Part shown: positions 1 to 8,560 of the stretch, piece after piece
Layout: every line of letters starts with the position of its first letter
How positions within the stretch are numbered: position 1 is the first letter of the stretch
Assembly (NCBI GenBank): GCA_019638845.1
Contig: JAHBSZ010000002.1
Location: forward strand, 62,001-126,000
Direction of reading: 5' to 3'
Source: Salinibacterium sp.
Lineage (GTDB): Bacteria > Actinomycetota > Actinomycetes > Actinomycetales > Microbacteriaceae
Length of the DNA stretch: 64,000 bases
Notes under the pieces: generated by a model
The model's input: only the letters and a program-made list of their open reading frames with translations
Told to the model about the DNA's origin: nothing
Databases searched by the model: none
Made by a program: the position numbers and the translations under genes

Positions 1-1499
1 TCTACCAGTGGGGCGATGACGACTGGATGACCCGTCGGGCGCAAACCGACCCGCACAACTCGCCCATGAGCGTCTACGAGCTGCACGTCGGCTCGTGGCG
101 TCCGGGGCTCGACTACCGTGCCCTCGCCGACCAGCTCATCGACTACATCCAGCAGCTCGGATTCACGCACGTGGAGTTCATGCCGCTCGCCGAGCATCCG
201 TTCGGCGGGTCCTGGGGCTACCAGGTCACCGGCTACTACGCCCCGACCAGCCGGTTCGGGCATCCGGACGACCTCAAGTACCTCATCGACCGCCTGCACG
301 GCGCGGGCATCGGCGTCATCATGGACTGGGTGCCCGGGCACTTCCCGAAAGACGAGTGGGCTCTCGCGAAGTTCGACGGCGAAGCGCTCTACGAGCACGC
401 CGACCCACGCCGCGGTGAGCAGATGGACTGGGGCACGCTGATCTTCGATTTCGGGCAGTCGCAGGTGCGCAACTTTCTGGTGGCGAACGCGCTGTACTGG
501 CTCGAGGAGTTCCACATCGACGGGCTGCGCGTCGACGCCGTGGCATCCATGATTTACCTCGACTACTCCCGCAAGGAGGGCGAGTGGCTGCCCAACATCT
601 ACGGCGGGCGCGAAAACCTGGAGGCGATCAGCTTCCTGCAGGAGGTCAACGCCACCGCGTACAAACGAAATCCGGGCATCGTGATGATCGCCGAGGAGTC
701 GACGAGTTGGCCCGGCGTGACCAAGCCGACCGCGGCATCCGGGCTCGGCTATGGCCTGAAGTGGAACATGGGGTGGATGCACGACTCCCTGCAGTACATG
801 CAGGAAGACCCGATGTACCGCTCGTACCACCACAACGACATCACGTTCTCGTTCTTCTACGCGTTCAGCGAGAACTTCCTGCTGCCCATCAGTCACGATG
901 AAGTCGTGCACGGCAAGGGATCGCTATTGCACAAGATGCCCGGAGATCAGTGGCAGAAGCTTGCCAACGTGCGCGTCTACCTCGCATTCATGTGGGCACA
1001 CCCCGGCAAACAACTGCTGTTCATGGGTAGCGAGTTCGGGCAGCCCTCCGAGTGGAGTGAAGAGCGCGGACTGGACTGGTGGATTCTGGACCAACCCGTG
1101 CACCAGGGCTTGCAGAAACTCGTCGGCTCGCTCAATGCTGCCTATTCATCGCATCCCGCGCTGTGGGAACAGGACAACGACGCCGCCGGCTTCGAGTGGA
1201 TCGATGGCGGCAACTCCGCCCAAAACGTGGTGGCGTTCCTGCGCTGGTCCCGCGCCGGGACGCCGCTGGTAGGCATCTTCAACTTCTCGGGCGCACCCAT
1301 CGGCCCCTACCGAATCGGTCTGCCCTTTGCCGGTGTGTGGGACGAGGTCATCAACACGGATGCCACTGAGTTCGGTGGCTCAGGGGTCGGGAACTACGGC
1401 TCCGTCACCGCGAGCGACGATGGGTTCCAGGGCCGACCGGCCTCGGTCGAGTTGACCCTGCCACCGCTTGGTGGACTGTGGTTGGCGCCGCACGCCTAG
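1..1499 (+). CDS. glgB: 1,4-alpha-glucan branching enzyme, 5'-truncated by window edge
   Basis: Makes alpha-1,6 branch points in glycogen by cutting and transferring alpha-1,4 glucan chains in the cytoplasm. The reading frame is already open at the window start (first full codon at position 3), so the N-terminal modules lie outside. About 498 residues remain, against roughly 730 in the whole family, covering most of the GH13 barrel and the C-terminal beta domain. Visible family motifs are DWVPGHFP, the nucleophile region GLRVDAV (positions 525-545), the acid/base region IAEES (near 690) and [10 protein letters not shown] (near 890). The next gene is convergent and begins only 19 bp beyond the stop. 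Confidence 0.97.
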   Translation, partial: YQWGDDDWMTRRAQTDPHNSPMSVYELHVGSWRPGLDYRALADQLIDYIQQLGFTHVEFMPLAEHPFGGSWGYQVTGYYAPTSRFGHPDDLKYLIDRLHGAGIGVIMDWVPGHFPKDEWALAKFDGEALYEHADPRRGEQMDWGTLIFDFGQSQVRNFLVANALYWLEEFHIDGLRVDAVASMIYLDYSRKEGEWLPNIYGGRENLEAISFLQEVNATAYKRNPGIVMIAEESTSWPGVTKPTAASGLGYGLKWNMGWMHDSLQYMQEDPMYRSYHHNDITFSFFYAFSENFLLPISHDEVVHGKGSLLHKMPGDQWQKLANVRVYLAFMWAHPGKQLLFMGSEFGQPSEWSEERGLDWWILDQPVHQGLQKLVGSLNAAYSSHPALWEQDNDAAGFEWIDGGNSAQNVVAFLRWSRAGTPLVGIFNFSGAPIGPYRIGLPFAGVWDEVINTDATEFGGSGVGNYGSVTASDDGFQGRPASVELTLPPLGGLWLAPHA

Positions 1500-1518
1500 C
1501 GCACGCTGTCGGCGGAAA

Positions 1519-2436
1519 TCAGTAGAGCAGCCCGGTGAGCCTTCTGCGCGCGGCGACGACGCGCGGATCCTCAGCACCGGCAATCTCGAAATACTCGAGG
1601 ATGCGCGCGCGGAGGGTGTTCTTTCCGGCGTGGTCGAGCGTCGGAAAGAGGTCGAGAAGACGCCCGAACGCGTCGTCAACGTGGCCACCGGCAACATCGA
1701 GATCCGCAACCGCGAGCTGAGCGGCGAGGTCGGCCGGAGCCGAGGCTGCCGCGCTGCGCAGGGCCGCGGCATCCGTACCATCGAGACGCGCGAGGAGTGA
1801 GACCTGCGCGAGGCCCGCGACAGCGAGCTGATCACGCGGGTTCTGAGCGATGGCGGTCTCGTACTCCCGGATCGCGGTAGCGAAGTCACCTGCAGCGATG
1901 GCGTCATACGCCTCCTGATGGTGCGGGGGCAGCGGTTCTTCGACGGGCTCGGCGGGCTCGGCCGAGGCGTCGACCGGGATCGTCCCCTGCACCCCGTTTT
2001 GCGCGGCGAGTTGAAGCACCTGTTCCATCACGTCGCGCAACTCGGCCTCGGGAAGCATCCCGGTGAAAAGCTGAATCGGACGCCCGCCCACCACTGCGGC
2101 AACCGTCGGCACCTGCTGCACCTGGAAGGCCTGCACGAGCTGCGGGTTCGCGGTCGCGTCAATCGTCGCGAGAGCGATGCGACCGCCGTACTGCTCGACG
2201 AGGGCCCCAAGCGAAGGCTCGATGCCTTGACCGAAGAACTCAACGATGACGGGCACGGTCGACGACAGGTCGAGGATCGCCGTGAACGTGGCGTCGGATG
2301 CCGCGCGTACGACTCCTGTTGCCGTCGAAGGTTGCGCACCTCCTGCGGGCACTGGCGGCCGCACAAGCGACGACAGATCGACGGCTCCGCGGAGATTTGC
2401 GGCGTTAGTTGCGCCATTGAGCGGTGCGTTGGTCAT
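1519..2436 (-). CDS. Thioredoxin-fold/TPR protein lacking the CXXC motif (CnoX-like)
   Basis: 305 residues. Residues 55-155 form a thioredoxin-like fold: strand PVIVEFF, then VDATANP-like and cis-proline VPTV segments. Residues 170-300 are Ala-rich helical repeats of TPR type. The redox CXXC that normally follows the first strand is absent (GIEPS stands there), so this is not a disulfide reductase. Similar proteins act as chaperone-like holdases (CnoX/YbbN), and that role is inferred here. The ATG overlaps the stop of the upstream membrane protein gene (ATGA), so the two are co-transcribed and probably translationally coupled. The Ala/Pro-rich N-terminal 50 residues look disordered. Confidence 0.8.
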   Translation of the reverse strand: MTNAPLNGATNAANLRGAVDLSSLVRPPVPAGGAQPSTATGVVRAASDATFTAILDLSSTVPVIVEFFGQGIEPSLGALVEQYGGRIALATIDATANPQLVQAFQVQQVPTVAAVVGGRPIQLFTGMLPEAELRDVMEQVLQLAAQNGVQGTIPVDASAEPAEPVEEPLPPHHQEAYDAIAAGDFATAIREYETAIAQNPRDQLAVAGLAQVSLLARLDGTDAAALRSAAASAPADLAAQLAVADLDVAGGHVDDAFGRLLDLFPTLDHAGKNTLRARILEYFEIAGAEDPRVVAARRRLTGLLY

Positions 2437-4181
2437 CCGACCTCCCCTGCCTTGATGAGTCCCTGTGTGTAGCCCAACAAAATGATCTTGGCATCGCTTC
2501 CCGCGGGCGGAACGTAGAACAGCAGCTGGTCTCCGTAGGTCGCGACCACACCCTTCGTGCTGATCTCGAGCCCCGAGAGGGCCTTGACCTGGCCCGTCGG
2601 GTTGACTGCCGCACCGGCTTCGACCGGTGTGACCGTCGTGATCTCGTTGAGGTTCACGGCAATGATCGCCCCGGCATCGTTCGTTGCCAACGCGATGGCA
2701 CTGGCCCCTCCGAGCGCGTGGCTGAAGGTAACCGTCGCCGTTGTCGGCAAGGCCGCCCGCACCTTCGCCTTGTAGGTCACTCCAACGTTCTCCCGCAGGC
2801 TGTCGCCGTCCGCCTCGAAGTCGAGATAGGCGTTGCTGTCAACGTCCTTCTCCAGGATGTCCGCGTAATCGAGCGCGAGCTTGTCCGGCGCAATGCTGAG
2901 CACCGAGCTGTCTTCGAGGAGTCGGGCGGTGCCAATCGCGGCGGGCGCGACCTTGGGCAGAACAGCCGACGGCTCAAGCGTGATCGCGTATGAGACCTTG
3001 TAATTCGCGCGCGGCTCTTCCTGTTCCAGGAAGAGCGCTAATGGCGGGATTGTCGAATCGGTATCGTCCTGAATTACCGCGAACACCGTACGGGGCCATG
3101 TGTCGGTCTGCTGCGGCAAGGTGACTTTGACCGGTCCTGCGGGGATCGCGGGAAGGGCCGCGATCGACGGATCAGCGGTCGTGATCGTGTAGTTCGCCAA
3201 CCGCAACTCGAGTGCGGCGCCCTGCATTCGCGTCGCGAGGAGAGTTTTGTCCTTTGCCGCGTCGGCGGCGGCGACTGTCTCACTAATCGCGGCCACGATG
3301 CGCTCGACCTGCTTGACGGTCGCCGCCGGCGGATCGGCTTGGGCCGCATCCGGCACCGCCGTCGCAGTCGCAGTGGGCGTAGCGCTAGGGCCGGTACCGG
3401 GCCAGAAGTCGGCGGTACACCCGGCGAGGCTGAGTGCACCGACGAGCACGATGGGGATCGCGATCATGCCGCGCGCAGATCGGCGACCGCCCGAAGGCTT
3501 GTCGATTGCCAACTTGCGCGTGGGCCTCAGAATTCGTTTTCGAGGAACCTTGGGCATCTTCTGCGGCTTGCGACGAGGGCCGCGCGAGTTGCGCAGGTGG
3601 TTGGTCGCCCACAGCAAGAACGCGAGGCCGAGCAGCAGCGCGAACGCCCCGGCGATGATCAGCGGACCAGCCCATGGCGTCGAGTTGTCGAGGGGCCAAG
3701 ACACCGCATAGTTGGGAGCTGCGGGCTTGATGCCGTCAGAGATGATGATGAACGACACATCCGCTGGCACTTTCACTGTGAGGGCAAGAGTGTTGGTCAT
3801 CGAGTATTCGGAGAGCCAGAGATCGGAACCCTCGATCGTGGGAACCTCCTTCTCCTTGCCGCTTACCTTTGTGGTGGTCAGGGCTTCGGTGTCGGCGTCG
3901 TAACCGATCTCGGTGTATTCGGCGTCGCCGATCCAGGCGAGCACATCTGTCGTACGCCCGTAGGCGGCGAGAATCGTGTCGGAACCGGAAACCCTCAGGG
4001 TCTGGGAACCGTCGAACGCATTGAGGGTAGCGCCGTCGATCACCGTTACCGCAGTACCGGTGTTAGAGGTGGTGGACAGCGAAACCTGATCGGGTTCGAG
4101 CAGGACGGTGCGCTGTGCGATGCCGGCACCGATCATGACGGCAGCAACAACGAAACTAATGATGGCGAGAACAAACCGCAC
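2433..4181 (-). CDS. Hypothetical membrane protein with an internal lipobox-like segment
   Basis: 582 residues from a GTG at 4181, chosen because a good AAAGGAG ribosome site lies 8 nt upstream; an in-frame extension of 20 residues has no such support. Order: membrane segment at 3-23, extracytoplasmic beta-rich domain to about 165, second membrane segment at 170-193, very basic linker at 200-237, third hydrophobic stretch ending in LAGC at 252-255, a Thr/Ala/Pro linker, then a second soluble domain to the end. The third stretch looks like a lipoprotein signal placed inside a longer protein. I do not recognise a family. It is coupled to the downstream thioredoxin/TPR gene by an ATGA overlap. 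Confidence 0.7.
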   Translation of the reverse strand: MRFVLAIISFVVAAVMIGAGIAQRTVLLEPDQVSLSTTSNTGTAVTVIDGATLNAFDGSQTLRVSGSDTILAAYGRTTDVLAWIGDAEYTEIGYDADTEALTTTKVSGKEKEVPTIEGSDLWLSEYSMTNTLALTVKVPADVSFIIISDGIKPAAPNYAVSWPLDNSTPWAGPLIIAGAFALLLGLAFLLWATNHLRNSRGPRRKPQKMPKVPRKRILRPTRKLAIDKPSGGRRSARGMIAIPIVLVGALSLAGCTADFWPGTGPSATPTATATAVPDAAQADPPAATVKQVERIVAAISETVAAADAAKDKTLLATRMQGAALELRLANYTITTADPSIAALPAIPAGPVKVTLPQQTDTWPRTVFAVIQDDTDSTIPPLALFLEQEEPRANYKVSYAITLEPSAVLPKVAPAAIGTARLLEDSSVLSIAPDKLALDYADILEKDVDSNAYLDFEADGDSLRENVGVTYKAKVRAALPTTATVTFSHALGGASAIALATNDAGAIIAVNLNEITTVTPVEAGAAVNPTGQVKALSGLEISTKGVVATYGDQLLFYVPPAGSDAKIILLGYTQGLIKAGEVG

Positions 4182-4461
4182 GGAAATTACTCCTTTCGTG
4201 CTGCCGGCAGGACCCACAGTCCTCAGCACCCTCCGCCGCACTCAGGCGGGCGCTCGCACTAGGGACGAGAGGAAGGATCCCGCAGAATCGCGGGGATTGG
4301 CAACAACAAAGACGTTCAAGATTATCGGATGCGTTCGACCGCTCCTAACGGATGCTCTGGGAACTTGCTGAGAGAGCGGTGAACATTCCCGTCGCAACCG
4401 GTCATCCACGGGGGCAGTAAACTCACTGAATCCCCCGTTCGTTTCCTTCTTAGGAGAAGCC

Positions 4462-6381
4462 ATGGCCGCCGACGACACGACCTTCGGAACCGAAATGCGC
4501 GGATACCGCAAAGAAGAGGTGGACTCGGCTCTGCACGAGCTGCGACGTGAGCTCGACAAGGCAAACGCCGAACGCACCGAGTCCGCCAAAGAGGTCAAAC
4601 GCCTCCTCGCCGTCAACGAGGACCTGCAAGCCGAGCTCGATGAAACGGGCAGCCCCACCTATGCCGGACTCGGAACCAAGCTCGAGAACACCCTCCGAGT
4701 TGCTGAGGAGCAGTCGACCCGCCTCATCGGCCAGGCCGACATCGATGCCGAGAACCTGCGCACCACGACCACCGCCGAGATGGCGAAACTTCGCGCGGAC
4801 ACCGCTGCGGAATCCCAGCGCGTGATGGATGCCGCAAACTCAGCGGCCACCAAGCTCCTCAGTGACGCCCGCGAGCAGGCAGAATCGCAACTCTCCCGCG
4901 CACAGGCCGACGCAGAAGCTCTCACGCAGGACGCGATTCGCGAAGCCATCACTCTCCGCGGTGCTGTAGCTACCGAAGCCGCTGAGGCGCGAGCAACGGC
5001 GCAGCGCGAGGCCGCCGCGATGCGAGCCGAAGCCGAGCGCGCCGCGGCCGAAGTGAAGGCGGCCGCGACCCGAGAGGCAACCGAGGCCCGCGAAGCCGCG
5101 GCGGAGCTTGCTCGCGACGCAGAGAAGGGCCGCGCGGACTACGAGAACGAAAACGCTCGCCTCCGTGCCGATCTTGCCCGCGACCTCGAGCAGGGCCGAA
5201 CTGACCTCGCTCGCGAGTTGGAGACCGGCCGCGCCGAGCTTGAAGCCGAGATTGCCACCGCGCGCGAAGCACTCGCCAACGAGACCGCCGCAGCACAGGA
5301 GAAGCTCGCGAATGACACCTCCGCCGCATACGAAAAGCTCCGCGTCGAAACACAGACTGCGCTTGCTCGCCAGCGAGCGGAGGCAAAGGCGGCCGCAGAC
5401 GCGCTCGCTGCCGACACTGAAGCCGCGCGGGCCGCGCTGGAGGCCGAGACGACCGGAGCACGCACCGCACTCGAGGCAGAGATCACCGGTCGTCGAGCCG
5501 AACTCGAGGCGGAGTTGAGTGGCGCCAGGGCCGCCCTGAAGTCGGAGGTCGAGTCGACGCGAGCCGCGCTCGAAGCCGAGCTTGCCTCTTCCCGCGCCGA
5601 GCTCGAGCACGAGTTGACCACGGGACGGGCCGATCTAGAGGCACGCACCACGGCCGCGCACAACCAGCTCAAGGCCGAGACCGCGTCGGCACGAGCATCC
5701 CTCGCCGCGGAGATCGCCGAGAAGCAGTCCAGCCTCGAAGCGGAGATCACCGAGCGCCGTGCCAGCCTCGAAGCCGAGGTCAACGAGACGACGGCCCGTC
5801 TGAAGAATGACGTCGAGAAGCAGACCACCGACCTCGCCCGCGACATTGCCCGCCAGCGAGCCGAGCTCGCGAGCGAGGCGGAAACCACCCGTGCCGCCCT
5901 CGCCCACGAGCGTGACGAAACACGGTCAACCCTCGAACGCGAGGCGACGGATGCCCGGGCCGCCCTCGAGGCGGAACTGGCTGCCCTCCGTGACGAGGCC
6001 GAGAAGCAGGCACTCGCGCGCCACCAAGAGGCCACCGCCCAGACGAAGCAGTATCTGGACGAGGCCCAAGTGCAGCTCGCGGAAACCGCCCGCCAAGCCG
6101 CGGCGAAGCGTCAGGAGACGGCACACCTCGACACGACCTCGAAGAACGAAGCTCGGGCCGTGCGGGACGCAGCCGAGACGAAAGCGAGGGAGCTCGTGGA
6201 GACCGCGGAAGCCCGCGCCAAGGCGCTCGTAGACGACGCTGAGAAGCGCTCAGCGCAGCTCGTGTCCGACGCGGAAGAACGACTCAGGAATATTAGGATT
6301 GAGCGCGACACGGTGGCGGGCTACTTCGAAAACCTGCGGGGCGTTCTCCAGCAGGCTGAGAAGATCTCGACCGAGTCGTAG
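4462..6381 (+). CDS. Large Ala/Glu-rich coiled-coil protein with DivIVA-like N-terminus
   Basis: 639 residues, preceded by TAGGAG at good spacing. The first 40 residues (FGTEMRGYRKEEVDSALHE) resemble the DivIVA membrane-curvature domain. Nearly all the rest is uninterrupted coiled coil built on Ala, Glu, Arg and Thr, with repeating segments such as RAELEAE and RAALEAE between residues 230 and 500. The domain plan recalls Scy, FilP and Wag31-type cytoskeletal scaffolds that organise polar growth in actinobacteria, which is an inference from architecture only. An AI-2E-type membrane protein follows 40 bp downstream in the same direction. No membrane segment is seen. Confidence 0.85.
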   Translation: MAADDTTFGTEMRGYRKEEVDSALHELRRELDKANAERTESAKEVKRLLAVNEDLQAELDETGSPTYAGLGTKLENTLRVAEEQSTRLIGQADIDAENLRTTTTAEMAKLRADTAAESQRVMDAANSAATKLLSDAREQAESQLSRAQADAEALTQDAIREAITLRGAVATEAAEARATAQREAAAMRAEAERAAAEVKAAATREATEAREAAAELARDAEKGRADYENENARLRADLARDLEQGRTDLARELETGRAELEAEIATAREALANETAAAQEKLANDTSAAYEKLRVETQTALARQRAEAKAAADALAADTEAARAALEAETTGARTALEAEITGRRAELEAELSGARAALKSEVESTRAALEAELASSRAELEHELTTGRADLEARTTAAHNQLKAETASARASLAAEIAEKQSSLEAEITERRASLEAEVNETTARLKNDVEKQTTDLARDIARQRAELASEAETTRAALAHERDETRSTLEREATDARAALEAELAALRDEAEKQALARHQEATAQTKQYLDEAQVQLAETARQAAAKRQETAHLDTTSKNEARAVRDAAETKARELVETAEARAKALVDDAEKRSAQLVSDAEERLRNIRIERDTVAGYFENLRGVLQQAEKISTES

Positions 6382-6421
6382 CGCTCCCCCCAGCTAGCTC
6401 CACCGACACAGAGGTGCCGCC

Positions 6422-7483
6422 GTGAAGATACAGAATCCGTTCCGTCTGGGCCTTTTCGGCGGACTTGGCGTACTCGTTGCCGTAGGCATCGGCACGACCG
6501 TGGGATCACTCGCGACGATCCTCACCTACATTGGCGCCGCGCTGTTCCTCGCGCTCGGCCTCGACCCGCTCGTCACCTGGCTGGAGAAACACCGCTTCCC
6601 GCGCCCGGTGGCGATCATCACGGTGCTCGTCGCCGTGCTCGGGGTGCTCGCCGGCTTGGTGTTTGCGATCATCCCCGTCATCACGGAGCAGGTGAACCGA
6701 GCAATCAAGACCGTGCCCGGGTTGATCGGTGGCTTCATCGATGGGACTATCCCTGAGAACATTCAGAAGGCCCTGCCCTGGGTCGACGTCAACGGCATCC
6801 TCACGAGCATCCAGAACTGGGCAAAGACGCTCGACTTCACCAGCATCGGCGGCGGAGTACTCACCGTCGGCATCGGGATCGCTACCGGAGTCACCGGAGC
6901 CGTCGTCGTACTCATCCTGACCATCTACTTCGTGTCGTCGCTCACGAACCTCAAGCGAGGCCTGTACCAGCTCGTCCCGGCATCGAAACGGCCGACGTTC
7001 ATCGACCTTTCCGAGCAGATCGCCAGTGCAGTCGGTCGCTACGTTATCGGTCAAGGTTCGCTCGCCCTCGTGAACGGTGTGCTCTCGTTCATCGTTCTCA
7101 CGCTGATCTTCCCGCTGTTCGGTTTGCCGATCAGTTACTCGGCGCTGCTGGCCTTCATCGCTTTCCTCGGCTCGCTCATCCCCCTCGTGGGAACCATCTC
7201 GGGCGCTGCGGTCATCTCCCTCCTCGTCCTCGTCTTCAACGGCTCGCCGAGCGTGATCGCCGTCGCGATCTACTACATCGCCTACATGCAACTCGAGGCG
7301 TATGTGCTCAACCCGCGCATCATGGCTCAAGCGGTGAAGGTCCCCGGAGCCGTGGTCGTCATCGCCGCACTCGCGGGCGGCACGCTCCTCGGCATCCTCG
7401 GAGCCCTGATCGCCATCCCCGTTGCCGCAGCAATCCTGCTGATCATCAACCAGGTGATCGTGCCCAAACAGAACGATCTCTAG
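6422..7483 (+). CDS. AI-2E family transporter (PerM-like permease)
   Basis: 353 residues starting at GTG with a weak AGAGG upstream. It has about eight hydrophobic segments: a pair at residues 10-50, one near 65-85, one near 145-170 and a cluster from 205 to 345. The long extracytoplasmic region after the third segment and the closing block (GTLLGILGALIAIPVAAAI) are characteristic of the AI-2 exporter family. Substrates of these proteins are poorly defined: quorum-sensing signals, ions and lipids have all been proposed. It follows the coiled-coil gene and ends 7 bp from the convergent hydrolase gene. Confidence 0.9.
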   Translation: MKIQNPFRLGLFGGLGVLVAVGIGTTVGSLATILTYIGAALFLALGLDPLVTWLEKHRFPRPVAIITVLVAVLGVLAGLVFAIIPVITEQVNRAIKTVPGLIGGFIDGTIPENIQKALPWVDVNGILTSIQNWAKTLDFTSIGGGVLTVGIGIATGVTGAVVVLILTIYFVSSLTNLKRGLYQLVPASKRPTFIDLSEQIASAVGRYVIGQGSLALVNGVLSFIVLTLIFPLFGLPISYSALLAFIAFLGSLIPLVGTISGAAVISLLVLVFNGSPSVIAVAIYYIAYMQLEAYVLNPRIMAQAVKVPGAVVVIAALAGGTLLGILGALIAIPVAAAILLIINQVIVPKQNDL

Positions 7484-7490
7484 CGAGCAA

Positions 7491-8207
7491 TCAGAACGTA
7501 GTCGGTAGCGGGAGCGCCTCGGGGTTCACTCGCGCCACGATCTCACTGAGCACACGGTAGGTTTGCGCCTCACCCACCCACAAGTGACGCCCACCTTCGA
7601 CTGCCACGAACTCCGTCTCGGGTACGACCGCGAACCGGGCCGACGCCTCAGGCGGTCGCAAGAAGTCATCAAGTTCTGGAATGACGGCAACCATTCGTTT
7701 GCCGCTGCCCGCCCAGCGCGCAAGCTCTTCGTCAGTGGTGCGGCGCAGCGGCGGCGAGAGCAGAATCACGCCCTCTACCGGCTGCTCCAGGCCCCACTTG
7801 AGCGCGACCTCGGTGCCGAATGACCAGCCCAGGAGCCACGGATGCGGCAACCCGCGCTCGGCGACGAAATCCATCGCTGCCTGCAGGTCGTGTCGCTCCT
7901 CGACGCCCTCACCGAACTCGCCCTCAGACTCACCCCGCGGCGAACTCACCCCACGAAAATTGAACCTGAGCACGGCGACGTCAGCGAGCGCGGGCAGTCG
8001 AGCGGATGCTTTGCGCAAGACATGCGAGTCCATGAACCCGCCTGCGGTCGGCAATGGATGCAGCGCCACGAGTGTCGCAACGGGCGTGCCCGACTCTGGC
8101 ATAGCCAGCTCACCGACGAGTGTGAGCCCGTCGCTCGTACGCAACTCGATGTTCTCGCGAATTGCTGGCAGTACGGTGCCACTTCGTATTTCTTCCACGG
8201 GAGCCAT
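7491..8207 (-). CDS. Alpha/beta hydrolase family protein
   Basis: 238 residues. It shows the alpha/beta hydrolase fold: HPLP oxyanion-type loop, LRFNFRGVSSPRG, nucleophile elbow GWSFGTE near residue 127 and a final histidine near EGGRHLW. The YfhR/dienelactone-like core suggests an esterase or related serine hydrolase, but the substrate is unknown. I chose the ATG at 8207 because GGAAGAG lies immediately upstream and the site is 8 bp past the preceding stop; an alternative ATG at 8249 would overlap that gene by 34 bp. It is in an operon with the small zinc-ribbon-like gene. Confidence 0.82.
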   Translation of the reverse strand: MAPVEEIRSGTVLPAIRENIELRTSDGLTLVGELAMPESGTPVATLVALHPLPTAGGFMDSHVLRKASARLPALADVAVLRFNFRGVSSPRGESEGEFGEGVEERHDLQAAMDFVAERGLPHPWLLGWSFGTEVALKWGLEQPVEGVILLSPPLRRTTDEELARWAGSGKRMVAVIPELDDFLRPPEASARFAVVPETEFVAVEGGRHLWVGEAQTYRVLSEIVARVNPEALPLPTTF

Positions 8208-8215
8208 CTCTTCCG

Positions 8216-8515
8216 CTAGGGCCGAATCTTCCAGCAGTGCAAGTGCCAATGGCGACGGCCGGCGAGGTCGTCGGCTTCCCCCATGATCCCGTCAGCTTTC
8301 CAGGCCACGGTATGGGCGACTCCTGGCTTGATCTCAAGCCCGCATCCGGGACAGGTGTACACCTTCTGGGCGCCGGCAGCAGTGAGTGGCTGAACGTTCC
8401 ACAGGCCATCGCGCTTCGATACCGTGATCCTGTTGCCGATCAGGGCGCGGGAGAGATCGATGTCCGCTTCGTCTCCCCCACCGCGGCGGCCGCGGGCACG
8501 ATGTGAACGAGGCAT
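8216..8515 (-). CDS. Small zinc-ribbon-like hypothetical protein
   Basis: 99 residues, beginning with a very basic, Gly-rich stretch. Centre and C-terminus hold CPGCG near residue 54 and HWHLHCW at the end, which together could bind one zinc ion. There is no signal peptide or membrane segment. I recognise it only as a conserved actinobacterial hypothetical type. The hydrolase gene follows 8 bp downstream on the same strand, suggesting co-expression. Function unknown. Confidence 0.65.
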   Translation of the reverse strand: MPRSHRARGRRGGGDEADIDLSRALIGNRITVSKRDGLWNVQPLTAAGAQKVYTCPGCGLEIKPGVAHTVAWKADGIMGEADDLAGRRHWHLHCWKIRP

Positions 8516-8560
8516 GACTCCAGCTTACGATCCGCCGGGGTTGCCTTCAGCCCGGTGCGA

